Shown: one piece after another, positions 17,234 through 24,365 of the stretch
Position numbering within the stretch: position 1 is the stretch's first letter
How the letters are laid out: each line of letters begins with the position of its first letter
Assembly (NCBI GenBank): GCA_937123825.1
Contig: CAKZKQ010000700.1
Location: 1-33,699 of the forward strand
DNA length: 33,699 nt
Direction of reading: 5' to 3'
DNA from: an uncultured Pseudomonadota bacterium
GTDB taxonomy: Bacteria; Myxococcota_A; Bradymonadia; Bradymonadales; GCA-2716585
Translations under genes and position numbers: made by a program
The notes under the pieces: model-generated
What the model was told of the DNA's origin: nothing
Seen by the model: the letters and a program-made list of their open reading frames with translations, nothing else
Database searches by the model: none

Positions 17234-18649
17234 TCAAAGTCCAAAGAGCGTTGCGGCGCTGACGGCGGCGCTGGCAAGGAGGAAACCCAGCAGGCGGCTG
17301 GGACCAGCGCCGACGCGCTGTGCCATCAAGAGCATCGAAGGGGTCAATATGGCCAGCGCGAGCACCAGCACCCCGGCAGAGATGGGCGCAGTGGGCCACG
17401 GACCCAGCGCCACGATCAACACCGCCGACGGGATGGCCAGTACCAACACCTCGCGTGCGGAGGCCAGGAGCTTTGCTTGCCTCGCCAGGCCCTCTGGGAT
17501 CGGCAGCGTCTCCATGACGTGGGGCTCCAGATCCTGGCTGTAGAGCCTGGACCAGGGGGCGGCCATGGCCAGCGTGTAGGCCAGCGCGATGGCGGCAGGC
17601 AGCCACGGGCCCTGACCCGAGCCGCTGGCCACAATGCCGACCACGATCCACAGCGCCACCGCCAGCAGGCGCAGCATCGGATAGCGACGGCCAAGCTGGA
17701 GGGCGTCTTTGCGGTAGAGTCCCAGGACTTTGGCAGGGACCATGCGCTCGTAGAGCCCCTTGCGGCCCGAGACGACCGAGTTGTGGTAGTTGTAGCCCGA
17801 ATCAAACTGGATCAGATCGGATTCGTAGAAGCGCGCCAGGAGCATGGGATAGTGGGCCATAAACCACTGGCGAGCCTTGAAGAGCGCCACCGCGCTGATG
17901 GCCGAAGGGACACCCAGGCCCAGCCAGAAGAGCCGCGAGGTGCCGCGCACCAAAGCTTCATCGACCACCGCCAGCTTGATCAGGAGGGTCAGTGTCAGCG
18001 CGGCGGCCATGGAGAGGCCCGGCGAGATGGTGAACGCGGCCGCGGTGCCGCCGCCGGTGTCCACGCGGCCCAGTTGTCCCAGGCCGTCGCCGCCGCCAAA
18101 GCTGCTGATGCCTGCGTAGAGTTGGACGGCGAAGCCCAGCGAGAGGCTGATCCACAGACCCGCTCCAATGAGCCCTGCGCCGTATAGCGCGCGGGGATCG
18201 CCGGTCAATGCCCAGATGGGGACCATGAAGGCCAGCGCGGCCAACCACATCAGCACCGCTTCGACCCCTGCGGTCAGCAGGCGCTCGATAAACTGGGCTT
18301 CGAGCGGCAGCGGGAGCGTGGAGAGGACGCGGGCGCCATGATGTCGGTAGAGACCTTCCATCAGCCGGAAGCTCTGGACGACGATCAGCAGCGCGGCCAG
18401 CCAGAAGGCGGTGTCGACGTACGGGCCGCCGGGGGTGACCACGGCTTGCGGGTCGGGGGTGGCCTGGGCGGCTTGCTGCAGGGCGTCGGCGCTGAGCGCG
18501 CCCAGACCCGCGATGCCTGCCAGGGCTGCGACGGCGGCTGCCAGGCGCAAGGCCAGGGCCTGACCGGTGGCGCCCAGCAGTTGGCGCCCCAAAACGCGTC
18601 TGCGCGCATTCAGGAGAGCGCGCAAGGGGCTTGGAGAAGTTTGAGCCAT
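17234..18649 (-). CDS. ABC-2-type permease, polytopic membrane protein
   Basis: A 471-aa membrane protein with roughly ten or more hydrophobic segments (for example LALRLAAAVAALAGIAGLGAL, AVALWIVVGIVAS, VLVLAIPSAVLIVAL). A soluble loop in the middle carries a Tyr-rich motif (ESDLIQFDSGYNYHNSVVSG). The start at 18649 (MAQTSPSPLRALL) lies 10 bp after the stop of the small lipoprotein gene; an upstream Met at 18754 would overlap that gene and encode a Pro-rich stretch, so I rejected it. The adjacent ATPase gene, 13 bp away, supports its role as the membrane half of an ABC system. It is longer than typical ~250-370-aa ABC-2 permeases. Substrate unknown. Confidence 0.8.
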   Translation of the reverse strand: MAQTSPSPLRALLNARRRVLGRQLLGATGQALALRLAAAVAALAGIAGLGALSADALQQAAQATPDPQAVVTPGGPYVDTAFWLAALLIVVQSFRLMEGLYRHHGARVLSTLPLPLEAQFIERLLTAGVEAVLMWLAALAFMVPIWALTGDPRALYGAGLIGAGLWISLSLGFAVQLYAGISSFGGGDGLGQLGRVDTGGGTAAAFTISPGLSMAAALTLTLLIKLAVVDEALVRGTSRLFWLGLGVPSAISAVALFKARQWFMAHYPMLLARFYESDLIQFDSGYNYHNSVVSGRKGLYERMVPAKVLGLYRKDALQLGRRYPMLRLLAVALWIVVGIVASGSGQGPWLPAAIALAYTLAMAAPWSRLYSQDLEPHVMETLPIPEGLARQAKLLASAREVLVLAIPSAVLIVALGPWPTAPISAGVLVLALAILTPSMLLMAQRVGAGPSRLLGFLLASAAVSAATLFGL

Positions 18650-18659
18650 GAAAGAAACG

Positions 18660-19055
18660 TCAGGGTTGGGACAGTCCGCTGCCGGGGCGCGGAGAGAAGG
18701 GTCCCACGGGTCCCTCGGGTGAGGGGGTGGGGGTGGGGCCTTCTTCGTTGCCAAGGTTGGGGCGGATGTAGATGGGTCGGTTGCCGCCGCGGGTGTTCAT
18801 CACGGCGTCGACTTCGCGTTCAATGGTTTTCAGGCGCAGCTCTGCAGTGCGGGTAAACGGAGAGCGCGGGTATTCGCGCAGGAAAGCCCGGTAGAGGTTC
18901 GCCGCTCCGTCGTAGTCTCCGGCGCGGTAGAGCCGCTCGGCCTGCTCAAAGGTTGTTGTTTCGTCGCGGATGTTCTGGTCACACGCGGTCAGCGCCAAAC
19001 ACATCAGCGCCGCGGCCCGCAGCAGCCGCCACCAGCCTTTGCCAAATCCAAGCAC
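18660..19055 (-). CDS. Small TPR-like lipoprotein
   Basis: A 131-aa predicted lipoprotein. A GTG at 19055 is preceded by AGGAGG (19064-19069) at 8-nt spacing and yields a compact signal (MLGFGKGWWRLLRAAALMCL) with lipobox LTAC and lipidated Cys25. A longer frame from an ATG at 19187 would add 44 Pro/Gly-rich residues ahead of the signal and is unlikely. The mature part has one clear TPR-like hairpin (FEQAERLYRAGDYDGAANLYRAFLREYPRSPFTRTAELRLK), as in BamD/YbgF-type proteins, then a Pro/Gly-rich tail. Its gene leads the ABC permease and ATPase genes with 10- and 13-bp gaps, so it is likely an accessory of that system. This is contextual inference. Confidence 0.75.
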   Translation of the reverse strand: MLGFGKGWWRLLRAAALMCLALTACDQNIRDETTTFEQAERLYRAGDYDGAANLYRAFLREYPRSPFTRTAELRLKTIEREVDAVMNTRGGNRPIYIRPNLGNEEGPTPTPSPEGPVGPFSPRPGSGLSQP

Positions 19056-19585
19056 GTCCACAGCCTCCTGGATGGTCTTTTGTGGGCGCGGGCTCACGCT
19101 TGAGCCTTGTCCCACTGCGTTCGGCGCGCTCCCTGATGTTGGTAGTCCCTGGGGTGGGGTTTGTAAAGGAGGACGGGGCATTTGCATCTGGAGCGACGCA
19201 GACCGCGTCTATGTTGTGAGACCTCTTTGCTTGTCGTCAGGCCCGACGATGCATACATGTGTGTTGTCGGGGACGAAAAGTGCTGTGGTCCTCGGTTTTA
19301 TTGAAGGGAGTGCTTTGGAGGAAAAATAGCACCTTCAGGTGAGATGCGGTGTTCTCAAGTGTGAATTTGGAAAATGAAGAGAGCATTGGGCGCGTTTGTG
19401 TCAGCTTAAACCCTATTAAGCCTCACTGTAACGGTCTTGAATTTCTAAAGCGCTTCTGATTTTGTGCCGCCAGAGTGTGTGGGGAAGGCGGCCAATCCTT
19501 GTGATTGGACGTACATACCCTGGAGGCATGGTTTGAATGTGGCCCTTGTGGGGTCGAATGACGTAAATGCTGGAGCGGTGAAACG
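19056..19585. other. Divergent intergenic region with one hairpin
   Basis: About 530 bp between the minus-strand ABC/WD40 run and the secreted-protein gene. No convincing gene is seen. CCCGACGA (19242-19249) pairs with TTGTCGGG (19264-19271), and CGTC/GACG (19235-19238 / 19272-19275) extends the stem after a bulge, giving about 12 pairs with a 14-base loop and no T-run. The segment from about 19300 to 19460 is richer in A+T than its surroundings, as expected for promoters, but I could not place a convincing -35/-10 pair. Confidence 0.4.
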
Positions 19586-20593
19586 ATGTTGATGCAAGCA
19601 CAGAACAAAGCAGACAAAGGGCGCTGGTCGGCGCTGGTCCTGGTGATGATGGCGGCGGCGATGATGGTCGTGGCGACCTTGCCCGAGGCCCAGGCTGGTG
19701 GAAAGAAGGGCTGGGTCTACGTCCACAGCCACTACAAGCAGGCCGATCTGGAAAACATGGGCGCGGCCAAGGGCGCCGACGTCTACATTTATACGCCCGA
19801 TGGCACGCTGGTCAGCTCGGGTTTTGGCAACGGCGCCTGGACTCCTGGGCGTCAGATTCCGCTCGATCCCGGCCAATACCTCATTGAGGTGGGCACTGAG
19901 CGCTCCGTCCACAACCTGCGCAAGATCACTGTCGGCAGCAACGCCATCACCCACATCGAGACTGGCTGGGTGGCCGTCACCACATGGCCGCGTCGCGATC
20001 AGCCGTTGGAAAACTGCCGTGCCTGGGACGCGAGCATCAAGGCCTACCTGCTGGTCGATGGTCAGCGCCACTTGATCAGCAGCAACACCCCGGCCAAGGG
20101 CCGCGAAAAGGGCCGCATTCAGTTGCCTGTGGGCACCTACGAGATCCATTGGCACGGGTTGGCCGTCAACGTCGAGGTCAAGGCCCACCACGTCACCTAC
20201 CTCTCCACTGGCGCCGCGGGCCCCTATGCCGGCGAGGACGTGCTTTTGGCTGCTGACAAGACCGAGGGCGCGGGCGTGCCCTCAATCAAGCTCTGCTCCG
20301 ATGGTCCCTCGCACGTGCTTGCGGGTTCTTGGTGGGTGGGTCAGACCGAGAAGATCGAAGACTACCCTTACGAAAAACGCGTCTGGGAGCAGGTCCAGGT
20401 GACCGCGATCGACGAGGAGCAGTCTCGCAGCCTCAAGGCCGACCGCGTCAAAGGGCGCGTGTATAAAGGCGCTGGCAGCAAGCCCGAGGTGCTCAGCGCC
20501 GAAGAGGTCACGGCCCTCAAAGGCTACAAAGAAGGCAAGTTGAAGAAAGCCGCTGGCAGCGGTGGCTTTGATGTCGACGAAGCCGGTTTCTGA
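19586..20593 (+). CDS. Secreted protein of unknown function, 335 aa
   Basis: Not recognised as a named family. The N-terminus (basic KGRW, then ALVLVMMAAAMMVVATLPEA) is a signal peptide with a likely cleavage after AQA at 35-37. The mature protein reads as beta-rich. It contains two similar blocks in which a value or adornment seems to be set and then presented: VYIYTPDGTLVSSGFGNGAW...GQYLIEVGTE and AYLLVDGQRHLISSNTP...VGTYEIHWHGLAVNVEVKAHHV. The pattern GxYxIxVG/HW resembles carbohydrate-binding or Ig-like (PEGA-style) domains. Two Cys residues in the mature part could form a disulfide. The C-terminal ~70 residues are Lys/Glu-rich and likely disordered. GGAG lies 10 nt before the start. Confidence 0.75.
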   Translation: MLMQAQNKADKGRWSALVLVMMAAAMMVVATLPEAQAGGKKGWVYVHSHYKQADLENMGAAKGADVYIYTPDGTLVSSGFGNGAWTPGRQIPLDPGQYLIEVGTERSVHNLRKITVGSNAITHIETGWVAVTTWPRRDQPLENCRAWDASIKAYLLVDGQRHLISSNTPAKGREKGRIQLPVGTYEIHWHGLAVNVEVKAHHVTYLSTGAAGPYAGEDVLLAADKTEGAGVPSIKLCSDGPSHVLAGSWWVGQTEKIEDYPYEKRVWEQVQVTAIDEEQSRSLKADRVKGRVYKGAGSKPEVLSAEEVTALKGYKEGKLKKAAGSGGFDVDEAGF

Positions 20594-20685
20594 GTGCTCT
20601 CCCTGCGCGGCGCTTCACGCTCCCCGCTTTCTTTTGCTGCGTTTTCCCTGGTTCCCCATTGTGTTGAGCGGTCTTTGCTGGTTTG

Positions 20686-20706
20686 AATTGGCATAATATG
20701 CCAATT
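20686..20706. promoter_or_regulatory. 21-bp perfect palindrome (operator candidate)
   Basis: The arms AATTGGCATA (20686-20695) and TATGCCAATT (20697-20706) are exact inverted copies around one A. It is AT-rich in a GC-rich genome, a common feature of operators for dimeric regulators. It lies about 95 bp after the secreted-protein stop and about 470 bp before the first regulator of the triplet. No T-run follows, so it is not an intrinsic terminator. Confidence 0.55.
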
Positions 20707-20800
20707 TGAGCGCTGCGCATTGAGGCAATGTGTGCTTTTGTCGAAGAATGAAGAGGGCTTTTAGGCTTTTCATACTTGAGGCATCGCGCGCAATGTCACC

Positions 20801-20957
20801 AGGGCGTGTTTTCAAAATGGGGCCGAGACAGGCGAGCCCGATGGCATCGAGGCCGAGGAGGCGAGCACAGACGAACTGGAGGTTCGTCGAGCATCGATGA
20901 CGACGGGATCGTCGTCATCGGGCCGCATGTCGATGGGATATTTTGCAAATACGCCCT
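20801..20957. mobile_element. MITE-like element A (157 bp, ~20-bp terminal inverted repeats)
   Basis: The left end AGGGCGTGTTTTCAAAATGG (20801-20820) and the right end ATATTTTGCAAATACGCCCT (20938-20957) are inverted copies matching at 16 of 20 positions. The first 46 bp match 43 of 46 positions of the reverse complement of 26632-26677, so this is a dispersed repeat family. No coding capacity and no clear target-site duplication. The interior holds a strong hairpin. The class of element is inference. Confidence 0.6.
20895..20920. other. Strong hairpin inside element A
   Basis: CGATGACGACG (20895-20905) and CGTCGTCATCG (20910-20920) form an exact 11-bp stem with a 4-base loop (GGAT). There is no T-run. 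It lies within the inverted-repeat element and is absent from the shorter copy at 26613-26677. Confidence 0.65.
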
Positions 20958-20962
20958 ATAAT
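20957..20962 (+). promoter_or_regulatory. Possible -10 box at the edge of element A
   Basis: TATAAT (20957-20962) is a perfect consensus -10, and its first T is the last base of element A. No good -35 lies 16-18 bp upstream. It could serve the regulator triplet 210 bp downstream. Weak evidence. Confidence 0.25.
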
Positions 20963-21171
20963 CGATGGGCAAGGGGTGTTTTCGACGTCACCCTCCATGG
21001 CCGCCCGACAATGTTGTTGGCGCGGCTGCTCCAATCTGAAAAGAGGCCTCTGGGTCTCTGTTGGGCGTCACACCTGGGGTTTGCCCGGTGTTGGCGCTGC
21101 GGTTGGTAGAGTGCCAACGGCGCTGGCTGGATGGGTCCGGCCCAAGGCGTCTTTGTGGTGGGAGGTTGGTG

Positions 21172-22650
21172 ATGGATGCGTCTTTGGTGCATCGGGCCAT
21201 TGCATTGCGTCGACGGTTGCACACGGACAGGACCGATGTGCTGGTCAGCGAACTCTTTGATCTCTCCCCCCAACTTGAAGAGCTCCTGCTTGATGGTGCT
21301 GTCAGCGGTGAAACCTGGGCTTGGGGGGTGTTGGCCTTCAAGTATTACACCTACCTTTCCGGACAGTTTCACACCTACGACACGTGGCTGCGTCAGGCGC
21401 TGGACGTCGCCCAGGAACCCGAGACGCTGGGCTGGCTCCACTGCGAGATGGCCAACCACATGCGCTCTTACCAACAACCTGCCGAGGCGCTGACCTTTTT
21501 GGATAAGGTCGCCGTGAAAGAGGCCTCTGTCCCTTTGCGGATGTATCGAACCTATGTGTCTGCCATGGCGATGGCCCGCGCAGGCCGCTTGGACGAGGCA
21601 CTCGCCATGGCCCTGGAGGGGCTTGAGTTTGCCCGAGCGCAACAATCGCCGTTGGGACAGTGCCAATGTCTGGGGGCGCTGAGCATGCTGTCGATGCTCG
21701 CCCGAGACTACGAAGCAGTGCTGGACTTCAGCGGCCAGGTGCTCTCCAACCCAACGCTCCTTGCCCAGGACGTGGATCGGTTGACTCGTCAATGCTCCAT
21801 TGCGGCCAGAGTCTGCCTGCGGGACTACGAGGAGACACTGCGCCAATGCGTCATCTTTGAAGAAGAGTTGGTTGGCAAGCGTGTGATGCCGGACATCTTC
21901 AACGTGCTCGCCCATCACAAAATCCTGGCGCTGGTGGCGCTGGCGCGGTTGCAAGAGGCGCTGGAGCTTGAGGAGGCGCTCTCCGAGCGGCTCTTGAACA
22001 CCAACCGCTCATTGGGTCTGTCTCGCTTGAAAATGTTCAGATCCATGATTCTGGCGCTGGGGCCTGCCCAGGACGACAGCGAGCTCCAAGGCGCGTTGGA
22101 AGACAACGCCCATGAAGGACACAAGGACAACGTGTGTTTGCTTGAGTTGATGCTCTCGTTGCATCGGGCGCAGCCCTATGATGGTGAGTTGATTGAGCAT
22201 CCATTGATTGGCCTCAGGGCGATGACGCTCCTGGCCAGATTGACTCCGGTGACCGTGGCCGATTTGGAGGCCTTCAATCCTCTGGAGCGGGTGTTGTGTG
22301 AGCGTTTTTTGGGGCCGAGCGCGTCGGTGCATGTGCGGGGGGATTTTGAGGCGGTCTCGCTCGATGGTCAGACGTGGGTCGATCTGAGGCGCAAGCGCAC
22401 CGGGCGCAGAATCTTGCAAACGCTGGCTGGTGCGGCCCCCAAAGCTGTCGACGCCTGGAGCCTCTTTGAAGCCGTCTGGCCCGACGCCACCATTCGCGGT
22501 GCTGAAGACCTCAATCGCCTTTACACTGCCATCCATCGTCTCAAGGCCTCCGGTCTGGCCGAGCTTTTTGTGTTGGATGACATTGGGTACCGTTGGGCGC
22601 TCCCGATGGTGATTCAAGGTGGTGTGTCGGACAAAAGGCGAGGACAGTGA
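21172..22650 (+). CDS. TPR / C-terminal winged-helix regulator, paralogue 1
   Basis: A 492-aa predicted DNA-binding regulator. Residues ~1-370 are helical and TPR-like (for example MANHMRSYQQPAEALTFLDK, AMARAGRLDEALAMALEGLE). Residues ~385-482 read as an OmpR/Trans_reg_C-type winged helix, including GRRILQTLAG, AVDAWSLFEAVWPDATIRGA and LNRLYTAIHRLKASGL, and ending in the wing motif IGYRWALP. SARP/BTAD activators carry the winged helix first; here the order is reversed. There is no receiver or NTPase domain, so input is probably protein or small-molecule binding by the TPR part. GGAGG at 21161-21165 supports the start at 21172. The stop overlaps the start of paralogue 2 by one base, implying translational coupling. 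Confidence 0.82.
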   Translation: MDASLVHRAIALRRRLHTDRTDVLVSELFDLSPQLEELLLDGAVSGETWAWGVLAFKYYTYLSGQFHTYDTWLRQALDVAQEPETLGWLHCEMANHMRSYQQPAEALTFLDKVAVKEASVPLRMYRTYVSAMAMARAGRLDEALAMALEGLEFARAQQSPLGQCQCLGALSMLSMLARDYEAVLDFSGQVLSNPTLLAQDVDRLTRQCSIAARVCLRDYEETLRQCVIFEEELVGKRVMPDIFNVLAHHKILALVALARLQEALELEEALSERLLNTNRSLGLSRLKMFRSMILALGPAQDDSELQGALEDNAHEGHKDNVCLLELMLSLHRAQPYDGELIEHPLIGLRAMTLLARLTPVTVADLEAFNPLERVLCERFLGPSASVHVRGDFEAVSLDGQTWVDLRRKRTGRRILQTLAGAAPKAVDAWSLFEAVWPDATIRGAEDLNRLYTAIHRLKASGLAELFVLDDIGYRWALPMVIQGGVSDKRRGQ

Positions 22651-24134
22651 TGGTCGATGACCTGGCAGGGGGCCAAGAGGCCATCGCTGTGGTCCGGCGA
22701 GCGGTGGAGTTGCGCCGGCGTATTGATCGGTGCCGCTTAGACAAGCCCATTGCGTTGTTGGCGCAGATGGTGTCGGAGTTGGAAAGCGCGTTGCTTGACA
22801 CGGGGATGGATGGGGAGTTGTGGGCCTGGGGTGTTCTGGCGCTCAAAGCAGGGCTGCGCACTGCGGGCCGCTACCATGAGTACAACGGTTGGTTGCACCG
22901 GGCTCTGGAGGTGGCCAAAGAGACTGAAACCCAACAGTGGTTGTGGTGCGCCATGGCCGAGTACCTCCACACCTATCAACAACCCCATGAGGCGCTGGAG
23001 GTGCTGGACGCCAGGGCACCTGTCCATGGTTCGCCCCAGCTGTGCATTTACCACAATCATGTGCGTTGTGTGTCTCTTGCCCGAGCGCGGCGCTTTGACG
23101 AGGGCCTTGCGTTGGCCTCGGATGGTTTGGAGTTTGCCCTTGCGCAGGGTTCGGAGTTGGGCCAGTGCCTGGCGCTGAGCGACTCGTGCATGCTCTTTAT
23201 TTTCAAAGGGGATTACCGCAATGCCCTGATCTTCAGCCAGCGTCTTTTGGCCAACCCTGGTCTCCTGGCGCAGGACACCGATTTCATGGCGCGCCAGTGC
23301 ACCATCGCCGCCAGGATCTGTTTGCGGGATTTTGAAGCGGCGCTGCGAGAGTGTTCGATTTTTGAGCAGGAGCTGGTCTCCATCCCCCAGCTTCTGGATA
23401 TTCGCATCAGCACGCTTCACAACAAGTTGGTGGCGGCGCTGGCGTTGACTCACTGGGATGGTGTGCTCCAGACCGAGCGCCAGATTCACTTGCTGGCTCG
23501 CAAAAGCAATCGCTCGCTGGGTTTGTCGCGGTTGAAAATGTTCCGGGCTTTGGTTTGGGCGTTTGGGCCCAGGCAAGACCCGGGGCTTTTGTCCGAGGCG
23601 CTCGATATGGGTGTGCTGGAGGACAGCGTCGACAATGCCATATTGCTGCGCTTGTCATTGGCGCTCATTCACAATGAGCCCTATGAAGGGGAGGTGATCG
23701 ACCATCCGTTGGTGCGGCGCGAACTGATGGGAGCGTTGGTGGGGGAGCACGGCGCTTTGAATGTGTGCATTGAAATGTTGTGTCCGTTCGAGAAGGTGCT
23801 CTTTGAGCGTTTTCTTGGGACCGGTGTGTCGGTGCATGTGCGGGGGGATTTTGAGGCGGTGTCGTTTGATGGTCAGACGTGGGTCGATCTGAGGCGCAAG
23901 CGCATCGGGCGCAGGATCTTGCAAACGCTGGCTGGTGCGGCCCCCAAAGCTGTCGACGCCTGGAGTCTCTTTGAGGCCGTTTGGCCCGACGCCACCGTCC
24001 GCAGCGCCGACGACCTCAACCGCCTCTATGCCGCCATCCATCGCCTTAAGGCTGCGGGCTTGGCGCGGCTGTTGTCGTTTGATGGTGCTGGATATCGGTG
24101 GGCTTGTTCGCCCCATTTGCGCAGGGTGGGGTGA
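22650..24134 (+). CDS. TPR / C-terminal winged-helix regulator, paralogue 2
   Basis: A 494-aa paralogue of the preceding protein with the same layout: TPR-like helices (YHEYNGWLHRALEVAKETET, YQQPHEALEVLDAR) followed from about residue 393 by the winged helix (RIGRRILQTLAGAAPKAVDA, LFEAVWPDATVRSADDLNR, GAGYRWAC). The ATG at 22650 shares its A with the preceding TGA, and GAGG lies about 8 nt upstream. The winged-helix DNA is nearly identical to that of paralogue 3, including an unbroken 176-bp identical block, while the TPR regions differ at most residues. The three proteins therefore probably recognise the same DNA but sense different inputs. Target genes are unknown. Confidence 0.82.
   Translation: MVDDLAGGQEAIAVVRRAVELRRRIDRCRLDKPIALLAQMVSELESALLDTGMDGELWAWGVLALKAGLRTAGRYHEYNGWLHRALEVAKETETQQWLWCAMAEYLHTYQQPHEALEVLDARAPVHGSPQLCIYHNHVRCVSLARARRFDEGLALASDGLEFALAQGSELGQCLALSDSCMLFIFKGDYRNALIFSQRLLANPGLLAQDTDFMARQCTIAARICLRDFEAALRECSIFEQELVSIPQLLDIRISTLHNKLVAALALTHWDGVLQTERQIHLLARKSNRSLGLSRLKMFRALVWAFGPRQDPGLLSEALDMGVLEDSVDNAILLRLSLALIHNEPYEGEVIDHPLVRRELMGALVGEHGALNVCIEMLCPFEKVLFERFLGTGVSVHVRGDFEAVSFDGQTWVDLRRKRIGRRILQTLAGAAPKAVDAWSLFEAVWPDATVRSADDLNRLYAAIHRLKAAGLARLLSFDGAGYRWACSPHLRRVG
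23847..24022 (+). repeat. 176-bp block identical to 25542-25717
   Basis: By direct base comparison, 23847-24022 and 25542-25717 are identical at every position. Single differences flank them (23846 G versus 25541 A, and 24023 C versus 25718 T). The block encodes most of the winged-helix domain. The equivalent part of paralogue 1 (near 22343-22518) is clearly similar but has many differences toward its 3' end. Recent gene conversion, or duplication of this domain, explains it best. Confidence 0.85.
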
Positions 24135-24225
24135 GCGGGCCTGAGGCTGCGTAGGTTTTCGTCTTTGGAGGGTCTGAGAGAGTGTTTCGGAGCCTACCGA
24201 GGTGTTTTGGGTGTGAGATTGGTGT

Positions 24226-24281
24226 TCAAAGCGGTTCTTGCCTCAATGGCGAGTGTGAGACTTGCTCAAGAACCGTTTTGA
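24226..24281. promoter_or_regulatory. 15-bp inverted repeat upstream of paralogue 3
   Basis: TCAAAGCGGTTCTTG (24226-24240) and CAAGAACCGTTTTGA (24267-24281) are inverted copies with one G-T wobble and a 26-base loop. It lies in the 231-bp gap between paralogues 2 and 3, about 85 bp before the start of paralogue 3. No T-run follows. It may be a paired operator, a leader hairpin, or a weak terminator for paralogue 2. Confidence 0.5.
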
Positions 24282-24365
24282 GCGGGACTCGGTCCAGGTT
24301 CCCCCTGCATCAACATGACCTGGGGTTTGTTTGATGGCGTTCAAGCCGTTGTTTGAGAGGGTGTT

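Noticed and set aside
20594..20640. Terminator of the secreted-protein gene at 19586-20593
   Set aside because: T-rich tracts are present, but no stable stem precedes them.
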